Source: Lewinellaceae bacterium
GTDB lineage: Bacteria; Bacteroidota; Bacteroidia; Chitinophagales; Saprospiraceae
Assembly (NCBI GenBank): GCA_947476195.1
Contig: CANJPT010000004.1
Location: forward strand, 1 to 64,000
Direction: 5' to 3'
DNA: 64,000 nt
Part shown: one piece after another, positions 46,389-57,300 of the stretch
Numbering within the stretch: the first letter of the stretch is position 1
Layout of the letters: each line of letters begins with the position of its first letter
Notes under the pieces: model-generated
Seen by the model: only the letters and a program-made list of their open reading frames with translations
The model's database searches: none
Told to the model about the DNA's origin: nothing
Program-made: the position numbers and the translations under genes

Positions 46389-48956
46389 ATGAAAAAAGTC
46401 CTCATCCCCGCCATCGCACTGCTATGGATAGCGACCAGCAGTCTTGCACAACAAGTCATCAACGTAAAAGCAGACGCACAGGGTACCGGAAACGGCCTGA
46501 ATTGGGCCAATGCAATGCCCGACCTTCAAACAGCCCTGGCGCAAGCTACTTATGGGACGGAAATAAGGATCGCCTCCGGGATGTATCGACCTACTAATGG
46601 GACCAACAGAGACTCTACCTTTTCTTTGAAAAACGGCTATCGCCTACGCGGCGGGTTTGCAGGAACCGGGCCAACACCCGATATTCAAAACCCCGAGGTG
46701 TACGCTACCATTTTGAGCGGAGACATCGGGGTGCCGGGAGACAGTAGTGATAACTCCTACTCCGTGATGACCTCAAGCGGTAACATGGATGAAACAACGC
46801 TCCTAGAGGGACTCATTCTGGAAGCGGGTGCTGCTACCAGCACCGACCCCAATGATTTGTGGCTGAGCCCTCGAAAGGCCGGAGGTGGTTTTTATTGTAG
46901 AACAGGTAGTATCAATCGGCTCAAGTTAAAGCAATGTATTTTTCGCCGCAACTTAGCAATCACCGGCGCCCATGTTTTTATCTTTCAGCCAAACGGCCAA
47001 TCCAGTTTGAGGGTAGAAAATTGCCAGTTTCTGGATGGGATTGGTGGCTCAGGATTGCATGTCGTAGTTGATTCTCCGGATTCAATTTTTATTTCCCATT
47101 GCGCTTTCCTAAGACATCGAAGTTTCCCTGGATCTGGAGCAATTGTAGCGTTTATAAGTCCTTATAATAAGATAAAAAAAGGGGTATTAGAATACAGCCA
47201 ATTCAAGGATTGTGAAGTTGGAGACAGCTTAATGACAAACAATACTGTAATAGCTGGTATTGGTGGAGACACTGCTGTGATGAGAAACTGTATGTTTCTT
47301 AACAACATACATTCAGGAGGAGATCTGTTTTCAATGGGCGGTACCAGGGTTAATTTTGCAGATCAAGACACTTTTTTGAATAACACTAACAGGGTTGGCA
47401 ACAACTTGGGAAGTGTGCTTGTTTTGGGCGGTGATCCCCTAATTCAATCAAAGCAACAAATAAAAAATTGCATATTTGAAGGTAACAGAGAAAGCCAGCT
47501 ATTTAGGTCTAATTATTCAACAAATATTTCAAATTGTGTTTTTCGCAACAACGTACTTGACCGAGGCCTTTTTTTTGATCTTAATACTTCCGAATTCGCC
47601 AAGAAAACAACGGTAGAGCACTGCATTTTCGAACGCAATACTTATAAATCTCTGGTCGATTTTGAGACTTTTCAGGGAAATGTATACCCCACGGACAATA
47701 AGGGTTGGGTATTTAACCAAACCCTGATTCGGGAGAATACCGGCCTGCTTTTCGATACCCGAAAACACCAGCTTACCACCCATACATCTACCGCAAGCTG
47801 GAACTACTGTACATTTTCTGACAATCATTTCCCAAATGAGCACAACGGTGATACGCTTCCCTATTTGTTTGACCTCAGAAACATAGATTTAGCCACCTTT
47901 AACTCCTGTGTTTTTGACCAGTCCTTACAGGATTCGCTTAAATTGTTCTATGACTCTTTGTCCATCGTGCAGTTGAGAAACAATGTTTTTTTAGCCGACT
48001 CTTGTAGCCAGACGTACCAGTTTGGAAATGCCTTGCTTTGCGACTCATCCAATTTTTGGGGTGTATCACCCATCTTTGAAGATAAAGCGGCTGAAAACTT
48101 CCGCCTTTCAGGTTGCTCCCCTGGTATCAACAAAGGAGATGTTCAACTTGCTACCCAGCTAGGATTGAGCACGGACCTTAATAACAGTAGCCGGGTTGAA
48201 AATGGGCTGCCAGACATCGGGGCCTTTGAAAACAAACTCTTTTTGCAAGGCTCCGTGGTTCAATATAGTTGTTTTAAACCAGCAACAGGATCGTTGGCTT
48301 TTGGAGGGAATACATGCGGCCCATACACATTTGAATGGTGGAATGGAACCGAAGGCGGCACCTCGAATATGGATCTCCCGAGTAGCAAATATGAAGTCTC
48401 AGTTACTGATTTGCACGGTATTGTTTATCTGGACACCATATTTTTGCCCGAGTTCGAACCAGTTGTCATTGACACCATATTGCAGAACCCAACAAGTATT
48501 ACATCACAGGATGGCAGCATAGCGGTTCCTAATGTTTTCAACGGGTTGCCACCGTATCATTTTAACTGGAGTACCGGAGATTCAACCTCCATCATTGAGG
48601 AGCTTGGTGTAGGCCTTTATATTCTGACCATCACAGACCAACTGGGATGTCAAATCATTTTTCTTTTCCAGTTAACAGCCCCCACTATAGGTACCCAAAA
48701 CATAATTGAGGAGAAACCCCTGATTTATTTGATCCCAAATTTATTGAGTAAGGCATCTTCATCCAGATTGCTTTATCCTAAAGGATTTTCAGAAATAATG
48801 ATCGTAGATGCATTAGGAAGGGTGGCATGGTCAGAGCAAGTAAATGGCACGGAATTTATACTGCCCGCCATGGGGTATGGGGGTATTTTTTGGATTTTTG
48901 CAAGAGATTCTGAATCAGCCAATTGGTTGAAACCGCTGCGTTTGGTTGCTTTTTGA
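46389..48956 (+). CDS. Secreted beta-helix protein with SprB-type repeats and a T9SS-like end
   Basis: 855 residues from the ATG at 46389, which gives the signal peptide KVLIPAIALLWIATSSLAQ. It opens with VINVKADAQGTGNGLNWANA and contains LQTALAQATYGTEIRIASGMYRP, the signature of polymorphic, right-handed beta-helix surface proteins. Numerous NCIF/NCVF strand repeats run to about residue 600. Two SprB-like repeats follow near 690-765, the clearest being LPPYHFNWSTGDST and LYILTITDQLGC. The C-terminus (EIMIVDALGRVAWSE and GGIFWIFARD) fits a T9SS sorting domain, though the usual FPNP is replaced by LIPN. It is probably a cell-surface adhesin or gliding-related protein. Confidence 0.85.
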   Translation: MKKVLIPAIALLWIATSSLAQQVINVKADAQGTGNGLNWANAMPDLQTALAQATYGTEIRIASGMYRPTNGTNRDSTFSLKNGYRLRGGFAGTGPTPDIQNPEVYATILSGDIGVPGDSSDNSYSVMTSSGNMDETTLLEGLILEAGAATSTDPNDLWLSPRKAGGGFYCRTGSINRLKLKQCIFRRNLAITGAHVFIFQPNGQSSLRVENCQFLDGIGGSGLHVVVDSPDSIFISHCAFLRHRSFPGSGAIVAFISPYNKIKKGVLEYSQFKDCEVGDSLMTNNTVIAGIGGDTAVMRNCMFLNNIHSGGDLFSMGGTRVNFADQDTFLNNTNRVGNNLGSVLVLGGDPLIQSKQQIKNCIFEGNRESQLFRSNYSTNISNCVFRNNVLDRGLFFDLNTSEFAKKTTVEHCIFERNTYKSLVDFETFQGNVYPTDNKGWVFNQTLIRENTGLLFDTRKHQLTTHTSTASWNYCTFSDNHFPNEHNGDTLPYLFDLRNIDLATFNSCVFDQSLQDSLKLFYDSLSIVQLRNNVFLADSCSQTYQFGNALLCDSSNFWGVSPIFEDKAAENFRLSGCSPGINKGDVQLATQLGLSTDLNNSSRVENGLPDIGAFENKLFLQGSVVQYSCFKPATGSLAFGGNTCGPYTFEWWNGTEGGTSNMDLPSSKYEVSVTDLHGIVYLDTIFLPEFEPVVIDTILQNPTSITSQDGSIAVPNVFNGLPPYHFNWSTGDSTSIIEELGVGLYILTITDQLGCQIIFLFQLTAPTIGTQNIIEEKPLIYLIPNLLSKASSSRLLYPKGFSEIMIVDALGRVAWSEQVNGTEFILPAMGYGGIFWIFARDSESANWLKPLRLVAF

Positions 48957-48969
48957 GACCGCCGTTTCC

Positions 48970-50070
48970 TCAGATCAAAAACCGCCCATTCAAATAAATC
49001 CGCTCCCCATCCGCCCAGATCTCCCCGCCCTGGGTCATATCCGTGATCATATCCCAATGCACGGCAGATTCGTTTTTGCCGCCCGTTTGCAGATAACTCT
49101 GCCCGATGGCCATGTGGATGCTACCTCCGATCTTCTCGTCGAAGAGGATGTTTTTCGTGATGCGCTGGATGTCGTAGTTCGTGCCAATGGCCGCTTCGCC
49201 AAAACGACGGGTCCCGGGCAGACTAAAGATATAGTCCAGAAATTCCTTTCCGCGCCGGGCTTCCCAGCGTTCGATCAGGCCATCCTTCACCCAAAGTGTC
49301 ACGCCTTCCACCTCTGTGCCCTGATAGATGCAGGGATAGGAAAAATGGACCACGCCGTTCACGCTGTCCTCTACCGGGCTGGTATACACTTCGCCGGAGG
49401 GCATATTGGTCTGGCCATCGGAGTTCATCCAGATGCGGCCCTGCGTCTTAAATTCGATATCGGTGCCCTCGGCGCAGTAACGAACGGTTTCGCAGCCGTT
49501 CAGGTGATCCACGATATGTTGCTGACTGGCCCGTACGGCAAGCCAGGCCGCTGCTGGGTCTTCGTTGAAAAGCTTGCAGGCGCCAAAGACAAACTGCTCA
49601 TACTCACTCAGGCTCATACCGGCTTCCTGCGCGGAAGCATCGGTCGGATACTGGCACAGATTCCTGCGCAGCCGACGGTCTGCCGTGCGCTCAAAGTAGT
49701 TTTTGTTGATCGGTGCGAGCGCTTCATTGCGGACGTGTGCACTTTCGGCACTGGCGCCATTGCCCTCCCGGAGGTTGTAGGGTGCCCGAATGTTCAGATA
49801 ACAGTCAAAAGATTCCATCGCAAGCTGTTGAAGTATGGGTGGCGTGCGCAGCGCTTCTTCGTTAGCATTTTGAAAGAATAGCCGTTCTCGTTCCCGAAAA
49901 ACAAGATCGCATTCTACCAAAGAAGCCCCTGCTGCATAAGCTTCACGATACACCTCACGCACCAGAGGCTCGGCAAGCAATGTGCTGGAGATGAATACCT
50001 TGTCGCCAGGCCAGACCTGAAGGCAGTATTGAGTGAGTAGTTTGGCATAACGGTTAAGTAATATATTCAT
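48970..50070 (-). CDS. M29 family aminopeptidase
   Basis: 366 residues. Family M29 (thermophilic aminopeptidase) features are visible: SGEVYTSPVEDSVNG with the first metal-binding Glu, GTEVEGVTLWVKDG, and the C-terminal SIHMAIGQSYLQTGG followed by NESAVHWDMITDM, which supplies the His, Tyr, His and Asp ligands. It removes N-terminal residues from peptides using two metal ions and is cytoplasmic. Its last about 165 bp are duplicated at 44483-44649, but this copy is intact. It is divergent from recQ. Confidence 0.92.
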   Translation of the reverse strand: MNILLNRYAKLLTQYCLQVWPGDKVFISSTLLAEPLVREVYREAYAAGASLVECDLVFRERERLFFQNANEEALRTPPILQQLAMESFDCYLNIRAPYNLREGNGASAESAHVRNEALAPINKNYFERTADRRLRRNLCQYPTDASAQEAGMSLSEYEQFVFGACKLFNEDPAAAWLAVRASQQHIVDHLNGCETVRYCAEGTDIEFKTQGRIWMNSDGQTNMPSGEVYTSPVEDSVNGVVHFSYPCIYQGTEVEGVTLWVKDGLIERWEARRGKEFLDYIFSLPGTRRFGEAAIGTNYDIQRITKNILFDEKIGGSIHMAIGQSYLQTGGKNESAVHWDMITDMTQGGEIWADGERIYLNGRFLI

Positions 50071-50193
50071 TTTTCCAATTTTTATTTCGCGTAAGTATTG
50101 TTTTTTTTCGCTTCGCCAAATTATAAACGGAGGTCTTATGATTTATTTAAAAAAACAGATCAAAGATTGTGTGTTTTGTACCACTTATTTTTA

Positions 50194-50201
50194 TATCTTT
50201 G
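50194..50201 (+). promoter_or_regulatory. -7 promoter element of recQ
   Basis: TATCTTTG is a perfect TAnnTTTG match, with TTTG 15 nt upstream, slightly short of the usual spacing. It lies downstream of the longest possible in-frame start (50169), so translation must begin at 50322, leaving a leader of about 110 nt. Confidence 0.45.
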
Positions 50202-50321
50202 GCGGCTTTTTGGAAAGGGGGCACTGGCTCAAAATTTACGCCTCCTTACAGACTAATTTTTTCAGGGCCAAAAGTCGGGTTTACCCGATTAAAATACGAT
50301 ATTATTCAACGCACTAAGAAG

Positions 50322-52532
50322 ATGCCTGCAATTGCAACCGGCCATGACGCACTAATCGAGAGCCTTCAGAAATTTTTTGGATTTGATGCCTTTAAGGCAG
50401 ATCAGGCTGCTATTATCCAAAGTTTACTCGATGGAAAAGATACCTTTGTCATCATGCCTACGGGCGGTGGCAAAAGTCTATGTTACCAACTGCCTGCCCT
50501 GATGTTGCCAGGAACGGCTATCGTAATCAGCCCACTGATTGCCCTGATGAAAAACCAGGTCGATAGCATTCGCGGATACTCCGACGAAGATGAGGTTGCG
50601 CACTTTTTGAACTCTTCGCTGACCAAGGTTCAAATGAAAAAGGTAAAGCAGGACATAACAGATGGTCGGACCAAGATTTTGTATGTTGCTCCTGAAACCC
50701 TGACCAAAGAAGAAAATATAGAGTTCTTCCAAAATTCACACATTTCTTTTGTGGCGGTAGATGAAGCGCACTGTATCTCTGAATGGGGACACGACTTCCG
50801 CCCGGAATACCGCCGTATCCGTGTAATGCTTGATGCCGTGGCAAGTCATGTGCCAATCATGGCACTTACGGCTACCGCCACGCCTAAGGTACAACTGGAT
50901 ATCTTGAAAAATCTGGATATGACGGAGGATAGTACCTTCGTATCGTCGTTCAACCGCGATAACCTCTTTTACGAAATTCGATCGAAGGTTAAAAAAGAGA
51001 GTACCATCAAGCAGATCATTCAGGTCATCAAAGAGGAATTTGCCGGTGAGTCGGGCATTATTTATGTCCAAAATCGAAAAACAGCCGAAGACATCGCAGA
51101 GATGCTGATGGTCAATGATATCAAGGCAGCTCCGTATCACGCCGGTCTGGACCCCAAACTCCGCGCCAAGACACAGGATCAGTTCCTGATGGAAGATATC
51201 GATGTGATCTGCGCGACCATCGCTTTTGGTATGGGCATTGACAAGCCCGATGTGCGTTTTGTGATGCACTATGATATGCCAAAATCCATCGAAAACTATT
51301 ACCAGGAAACCGGCCGTGCCGGACGGGATGGCCTGGGCGGAAAATGTATTGCATTCTACAATTACAAAGACATCCTGCGCCTCGAGAAATTCTTGCGCGA
51401 TAAGCCTGTAGCTGAACGCGAAATGGGCGCCCAATTGATGCAGGAAGTAGTGGCTTATGCCGAAACTGCCGCTTGCCGCCGTCGATTCCTACTTCACTAC
51501 TTTGGCGAAGAATACGAAGAAGCGAACTGTCAGAAAATGTGCGACAACTGTAAAAACCCAAAGGAAAAACTGGAGGTGAAGGCAGAGGTTGTTGCAGTGG
51601 TGCAGTCTATACTCGACCTCAACGAGAACTACCTGATGAAAACCATCATGGATTTTGTGATGGGCAGGGAGACGAAAGAAATGAAGGACTTTCGTTTTGC
51701 AGAAATGGAAAACTTCGGGGTGGGCGACGACCGGGACGAAAATTTCTGGAGCTCAATTTTCCGCCACGCAATGATCAACAACCTGATCTACAAAGAAGTA
51801 GAGCAGTTTGGTATTCTGAAAGTTTCCCAGGCTGGACGCGATTATCTGAAAGATCCGCAGACCCTCTTTATCACAATCAACCACGATTTTGAGGACAATG
51901 AATACGATATCGACGATGAAAAAGGCGGTACAGCAGTACTGGACGAGCCTTTGATGCAGATCCTTAAAGACTTGCGTCGTCAGATCTCTAAAAAACACGA
52001 CCTCCCTCCATACGTTATTTTCCAGGATCCATCGCTGGAGGAAATGGCCACCAACTACCCGATCTCTATGGACGATATGTCCAAGATCGTGGGGGTTTCG
52101 CAGGGCAAGGCGCAGAAATATGGCGAGCCTTTTGTTACGGCCATTAAAAAGTATTGTGAAGAAAACGAGATCGAACGCCCGATGGACATTACCATCAAAA
52201 CGGTGGCAAACAGATCGAAGTCGAAGGTAAATATCATCATGGCCATTGACCGCAAGATCGGCCTGGACGAGATTTGCCAAACCACCGATGTAAGTATGCC
52301 CGATCTTTTGGAAGAACTGGATGGCATTGTACAATCAGGCACCAAACTACGGCTCGATTATTACCTCAATAAAGTGGTGGACGAATATGTGCGTGAGGCC
52401 GTGATCGAGTATTTCAAGGAAGCTGAATCAGACTCTATCGATGAGGCTTTTGCCGTCCTGAAAGATGATGAGATCACCTGGGAGGAGATTCAATTGATGC
52501 GACTGAAGTTTTTGAGCGACTACGCGAATTAG
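50322..52532 (+). CDS. recQ: ATP-dependent DNA helicase RecQ
   Basis: 736 residues from the ATG at 50322. The helicase motifs are in order: MPTGGGKSLCYQLPALM (Walker A), VAVDEAHCISEWGHDFRPEYR (motif II), LTATATPKVQ (III), IIYVQNRKTAEDIAE (IV) and YYQETGRAGRDG (VI). The zinc site of the RQC domain is seen as ETAACRRRFLLHYFGEEY followed by CQKMCDNC. A HRDC-like segment (LRRQISKKHDLPPYVIFQD) is near residue 550, and the extended C-terminus is typical of Bacteroidota RecQ. It unwinds DNA in recombination and repair. Confidence 0.97.
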   Translation: MPAIATGHDALIESLQKFFGFDAFKADQAAIIQSLLDGKDTFVIMPTGGGKSLCYQLPALMLPGTAIVISPLIALMKNQVDSIRGYSDEDEVAHFLNSSLTKVQMKKVKQDITDGRTKILYVAPETLTKEENIEFFQNSHISFVAVDEAHCISEWGHDFRPEYRRIRVMLDAVASHVPIMALTATATPKVQLDILKNLDMTEDSTFVSSFNRDNLFYEIRSKVKKESTIKQIIQVIKEEFAGESGIIYVQNRKTAEDIAEMLMVNDIKAAPYHAGLDPKLRAKTQDQFLMEDIDVICATIAFGMGIDKPDVRFVMHYDMPKSIENYYQETGRAGRDGLGGKCIAFYNYKDILRLEKFLRDKPVAEREMGAQLMQEVVAYAETAACRRRFLLHYFGEEYEEANCQKMCDNCKNPKEKLEVKAEVVAVVQSILDLNENYLMKTIMDFVMGRETKEMKDFRFAEMENFGVGDDRDENFWSSIFRHAMINNLIYKEVEQFGILKVSQAGRDYLKDPQTLFITINHDFEDNEYDIDDEKGGTAVLDEPLMQILKDLRRQISKKHDLPPYVIFQDPSLEEMATNYPISMDDMSKIVGVSQGKAQKYGEPFVTAIKKYCEENEIERPMDITIKTVANRSKSKVNIIMAIDRKIGLDEICQTTDVSMPDLLEELDGIVQSGTKLRLDYYLNKVVDEYVREAVIEYFKEAESDSIDEAFAVLKDDEITWEEIQLMRLKFLSDYAN

Positions 52533-52548
52533 ATCATTGGATGAAGTA

Positions 52549-52598
52549 TGATGGACACGTTTACGAAACCTGCTAGGTTTTCGTAAACGTGTCCATCA
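52549..52598. terminator. Bidirectional terminator between recQ and the broken secreted gene
   Basis: A stem of 23 bp with one bulge (TGATGGACACGTTTACGAAA and complement) and a GCT loop separates the convergent genes. The right arm contains the stop codon of the minus-strand gene. Confidence 0.75.
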
Positions 52599-54319
52599 AT
52601 TCCCCGCAACGCAGAGCATAGAAACCGCCAATCTCCTCCCTTCATCCGACAACACGGCCCAGTAAATGCCCGTGGCAATTCCTTCCAACGAAATAGTGCT
52701 TTCCTCTGACTTCAAGGGTGCTGCGTAAACCGTCTGCCCCAACACATTGATGAGAGAAAATCGGGCGGACGGCCTTGCGCCAGGATATTGAACGCTCACC
52801 GCTTCAAAGGCCGGATTTGGGTAAAGCAACATAGCCTGTCCTTCAGATTCCGGCTCCCCGGTAGCTATCGTTTTAATTTCAATATCCCGGCACATCGTAT
52901 CACAGCCATTGGTATTGCACACCGTCATGCAGACATGGTAGATGCCCGGCAGGGCAAACTGGTGTACGGGCTGGTGTCTGCGCTGGTTTGCCCGTCGCCA
53001 AAATCCCAGTGCCAGGTTTCGGGCTCGTAGGAAGAGTTGTCCGTAAAAACGATTTATAAAGCAGTGGTATCCTTGTCCCAACGCCACCAGGCCAGCGGGT
53101 GGTTGAGCAAGCCCAAAGAATCGCAGCCGCTGCCTTCCAGCGGGCCAAGGCGGTAGTTGGGAAAGTGGGGCATGGTGGCAAAATTCTCATTGGGGAAATA
53201 TACACCGCCCAATACCACTTCGCAGGCCTTGCCCTTTCGGTTGGGATACCGGATATAGTGGCCGTAATGCGTCCATGAAAAAGGCATAATGTATATCTTG
53301 CCGTCCATCATCAGATTCATAGTGGCAAATTTCGGATAAGGCCCCTGCCAAAGAACTACCGTATCGGCGGAAGTCTCAATGTCAGATGCCTGGAGGTCGT
53401 ATTGCACAACCCAGGAGGAGGAAGAAACATATAAAAACCGGGAGTTGGGTGATACGGCCGCCCCAGCCCCAAAAGACCAATGCTGTGGGAATTCTATAAG
53501 TACTGGGTTGGACAGCAGGCCGCTGCAACGGTCAAAATCAAAGATTCGGATGCCATTCCATGCGTCGAAGTCAATATACTTGCTACTATCTGGTGTAAAT
53601 ACATTTTGGCCACCACCGTCACGGTACTGAAACCAGGGAGGCTGGTACCCAATATGCTGGGTGTCTATTTGGGTAAAACCATTTGGGCCAAGCAGAGCGC
53701 GATAATAGGCATTTAAGGTATCATCTTGAGCCATGACCCACCAGTCGCGGCCGTTGGCGTGATGACAGGACGTAATCTCTTGTAGCAAAACTCCATTCCA
53801 CAATATGTTATTTTTTTTTGTAACCTTCCCTTTGCCATTATTGAATTTCACATCAATAATAGAATATAGTATTTTAGGGATTTTAGCACCAAAAACTGGA
53901 GCATATTCTTCTTCTGAATGAATCAGGTAAAAAACGGAATCTTCTTTTCCACATGGTAAACCAATCATTCCAAAAGCAACTGGATAGCCTTCAGCATACC
54001 ACTCCTTAGCTACTATTCCCCAACTTAAACTATCTCCATTTTCCAATTGTTCATGCTGGCTGTTCAAAACCTGAATACCATTAGAGTAGACCAACAATTC
54101 TCCTTTCTGATTGGATAAGGTAAGTGAAGAAACATATATCCCCATTTTCCCTTCAAACAATGATAAGTCGTATGGATATTCATTAAAATCAATCCGATTA
54201 CTGGGGGTAACAGGAGTACCTTCATACCCAGCACCGCTAATCCAGTTAGCATCATGATATTGACACTGAGCAAATAAAGGGCTAAGACAAGAAAATAAAA
54301 GCAATAAACATTTGATCAT
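52596..54319 (-). pseudogene. FDFDRCSG-family secreted protein with PKD and T9SS domains, broken by a stop and a frameshift
   Basis: From the ATG at 54319 a signal peptide (MIKCLLLLFSCLSPLFAQ) leads into the family signatures HANGRDWWVMAQDD, IFDFDRCSGLLS and HFPNYRLGPLEGSGCDSLGL. The frame then meets a TAA at 53054-53056. The same frame continues past it as IVFTDNSSYEPETWHWDFGDGQT, a PKD domain, until about 52968. There one base is missing, and the next frame continues with VHQFALPGIYHVCMTVCN and a T9SS domain (LYPNPAFEAVSVQYPG to MLCVAGN). Two changes thus separate it from an intact protein of about 574 residues. It is preceded by a beta-helix gene, as in the module at 1-5668. Confidence 0.88.
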
Positions 54320-54329
54320 ATGCAAAAAG

Positions 54330-54356
54330 CTGGGCTTTGCGAATAGCAAAGCCCAG
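54330..54356 (-). terminator. Hairpin between beta-helix gene and broken gene
   Basis: An 11 bp perfect stem (CTGGGCTTTGC / GCAAAGCCCAG) with a 5 nt loop lies between the stop of the 54375-57584 gene and the start at 54319. Its position equals that of the hairpin at 2768-2802 in the first module. It has no strong T-run. Confidence 0.55.
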
Positions 54357-54374
54357 TGGAATTCAGAAGTGAAA

Positions 54375-57300
54375 TTATCGTGTGAAGATTACTTTGCGAG
54401 TGGCTATCACCCTATCTCCGTTTAGGATTTGAGTAAAGTAAATTCCCGGCGCATAGCCTTTTAAGTCAATTGTTTCGGTATTTTGGGTCAATGGGACATC
54501 TAACCTAATTTTGCCTAAGACATCTACCAACCTGAAATGGGTATTGACATCAAGGTACTCACAACTAACTGTAAGATAATCGCTTGCAGGGTTCGGGCTA
54601 AGCTTAAATCCATAGTCTTGTGCGTTCGACTTGTTGTCAGACCGTTCGTGTACAGGCATACAATCGGCTTTTGGCACAATAGAATCCGTCAGCCAGGCAT
54701 AATAACTGCGGGCATCGTATACGGCCCAACCTGCGGATTCCGGGCAAGAGGCCGCGATGGAATACAGTTGATTCAACTCCGTGGTACTTGCTGTTGCTTG
54801 TGGAATAATCCGTTCCAACAAGATATGGTTGACAAATTTTTGGTTTAATTCCCATGGGTTGCTACTGGAGATGGCATTGTTTTGATTTACAATGGAAGCT
54901 AATGTGCTCGAAAAGTTTTGTTCAACCGGGAGTGCGGCCAGGCTAAAATCATTTTGAAGCACATCAAAGGCTTGGATATTTGTGTTCCGCAGGCTGATCC
55001 ATTGCTGGCGAGTAGTTTCGCTCAACGTGCTGTCTATTAAGATCGAATCAACGGCGGCGACTAATACGATACGGGCATGGATCAAGGCTGCAATAGAATC
55101 CAATCCATGTTGTTGACTCGTCGGAGTTTGGTATAATCCCCGGATAGATTTCTCTACCTGGTACAATTGCCCTATAGGCTGGTTGTCCCTGGCACTCACG
55201 AAGGATAGTATCTGTGACTCGCCTGTAGCGATGCCGGGGTTGTCTTTTACCTTGCGGTACAAGTAATAATCGTGCAACCACATATAACCTGAGGAGGTGT
55301 AAGCTTCCAGGCCAGTCTGTCCCGAAGCAATTTTGCGGTCGAGCAAACCAATATAAGGAGCTGTACAGGAGGTAGTTAGGTGTTCCGGGCAGACATAATC
55401 GTCCCAGTAAGCTTGGGCGTCTTGTTGGAACCACACACTTGGGTCAACACCCTGATCCATTTGATATTCAAACGGATTTTGACTGCTCCCGTAATTACCC
55501 GTTGGAGCAGTTGGAACTTTGTAGGGAGAAAGCAAGACGGTATTTAACCCTCCCTTATGCCTTGCTCCAATATACCCACCTACAGGCTCCCAATCATGGC
55601 CAAACCATTCGTTTCCTACACTTTTTATAGGGCTACCCTGGATGTATTGAATGCCAGTAATGCCATCCGGCTCATACACCAATCCAAAGTCATTGTGTGT
55701 CCAGGCGGTGAAGCGCACATTGCTTTCAGTGTTACAAATGCCCGAGAAACGAAGGCCATCAGAGGTGAACGAGGAGACGTTGTCGAACAGCAGGTTGGAG
55801 GGACTGTTGTCGAAAAGATAGTAGACAGATTGGTCATCTTCCCAACCGTTAACATTGTTACAGTCAATCAAATTAATGCTGCCTCCTAAAACGAGCACAC
55901 CTTCTATGTTTTTGCTGGAGCCGTAAGGACTACTCGAACTAAAGTTGTTATTAAAAACCCGGGAGTTTTTTGAGTTATCAAGATATACATCCTGAAGTTT
56001 TAAGGTAGAAACCTGAAATTGCCCTGGATAAAATTCGTTTTCCCTTATTTCAATGGAGTTATTGGGGTATGGCATTGAAGCCAGATTATTCAAATAAATC
56101 CCTTTACAGGTATAATTCGTGTTGCTTCCTGTATAAAAAGTTCCGGTCTGTATCTTCAAGGAATTTGGGCTGACCCCGGCTTGTATCCCATAAATACCAA
56201 AATTTTTGCAAAAGGTCTCGCCCGCAGTAATGTGTGAGTAATCAAATGGAGAAAGCGGATATCTTTTCAAGCCTTGAGAAAGTCTCAGCTGGTAAGCGGC
56301 CTTTGAAAAATTGGAACCGGCTATCCTGCTGTCAAAAAATGAAAGGCTGGCAGCGTTAGTCAAATCAATGCTGCTGTTGTCGCAGGTAGCAAAGGAGTTG
56401 GCTTTGTCCAGATTTCTGAACGTGGCAAGTCCGGAATTTGAGATTTTTATTCCGTTTCCGGTGTATTTATTAAGGTTTATATCGGAGCGCATCGCTGTAA
56501 AACTACAATTATTGATATTGGAATTGCAGTTTTTCATCCATATTCCATTGGCCAGGTATATGAATGTATTTTTTGTAAAAATGTTCAGCGTGGAGCCTTC
56601 CAGAAATATCCCTGCAAATGGCCGAACGGTCGAGTATGCAAGGCCAAAAATCTCATCCGTTATATAATTATCCAGTGACAAGGCCGGAAAATTTGGTGGC
56701 ATCGGGAAGAAACTGTTTTGCGGTCCTTTAAAGGTATTTCCTGAAATTCCGTTATTTATAAATTGCCCGTTAGCGGCCAGGCTCAAAAAGTTGTTTTCAA
56801 ATGTAGAACCGTTTAATGTTACCGCTGCTTCGGGGTGCCTAATCCTTACTGCAATAAGGGCACCTTTGATATGCGAATCTCCTGTTATCTGAAGATCTCC
56901 GGATCGCTCAACATCAATCCCTTGCCAGATTGGGCTGTTGTTCGTTTGGCTTATAAAAGCATTGTGTACTTTAGAATTATTTTTAATACTTAAACGATTT
57001 TTAGGTGAAGATGAAACGTTGTCTCCTACAATAAACCCGGTGCCTGGGTCCATACAAACATTGCAGTTATTGAAGGCTTGACTCAGCTTGTCAATTTGAA
57101 TTCTGCTTAACACAAAGAGATTCTTTTGCTGTACTAAATCAGCAAGTAATGGTTGCCCGTCATTACATCTGGTAAGGGTAGAAACTGGCAATACTAAACT
57201 GAAGTCACCCGCAATGCCAACAAAGATTCCTTGTGTTGTTAAGGTGTAAGGCAAGACAGCGTTATAGCTGTCGCCGCTGCAAATTATATTATGATGAACA

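Noticed and set aside
44483-49135. Insertion sequence or integrative element with its own recombinase
   Set aside because: No transposase or integrase reading frame is present between the direct repeats, so only the duplication is claimed.
48946-49881. 311-codon plus-strand ORF
   Set aside because: It is antisense to the M29 aminopeptidase gene, which has all metal ligands in the other strand.
50736-51434. 232-codon minus-strand ORF
   Set aside because: It is antisense to recQ helicase motifs and has no signature of its own.
52596-53087. Independent gene starting MALGQGYHCF
   Set aside because: Its first about 40 residues are out-of-frame PKD sequence; only the part after about 52967 is real, as the end of the broken gene at 52596-54319.
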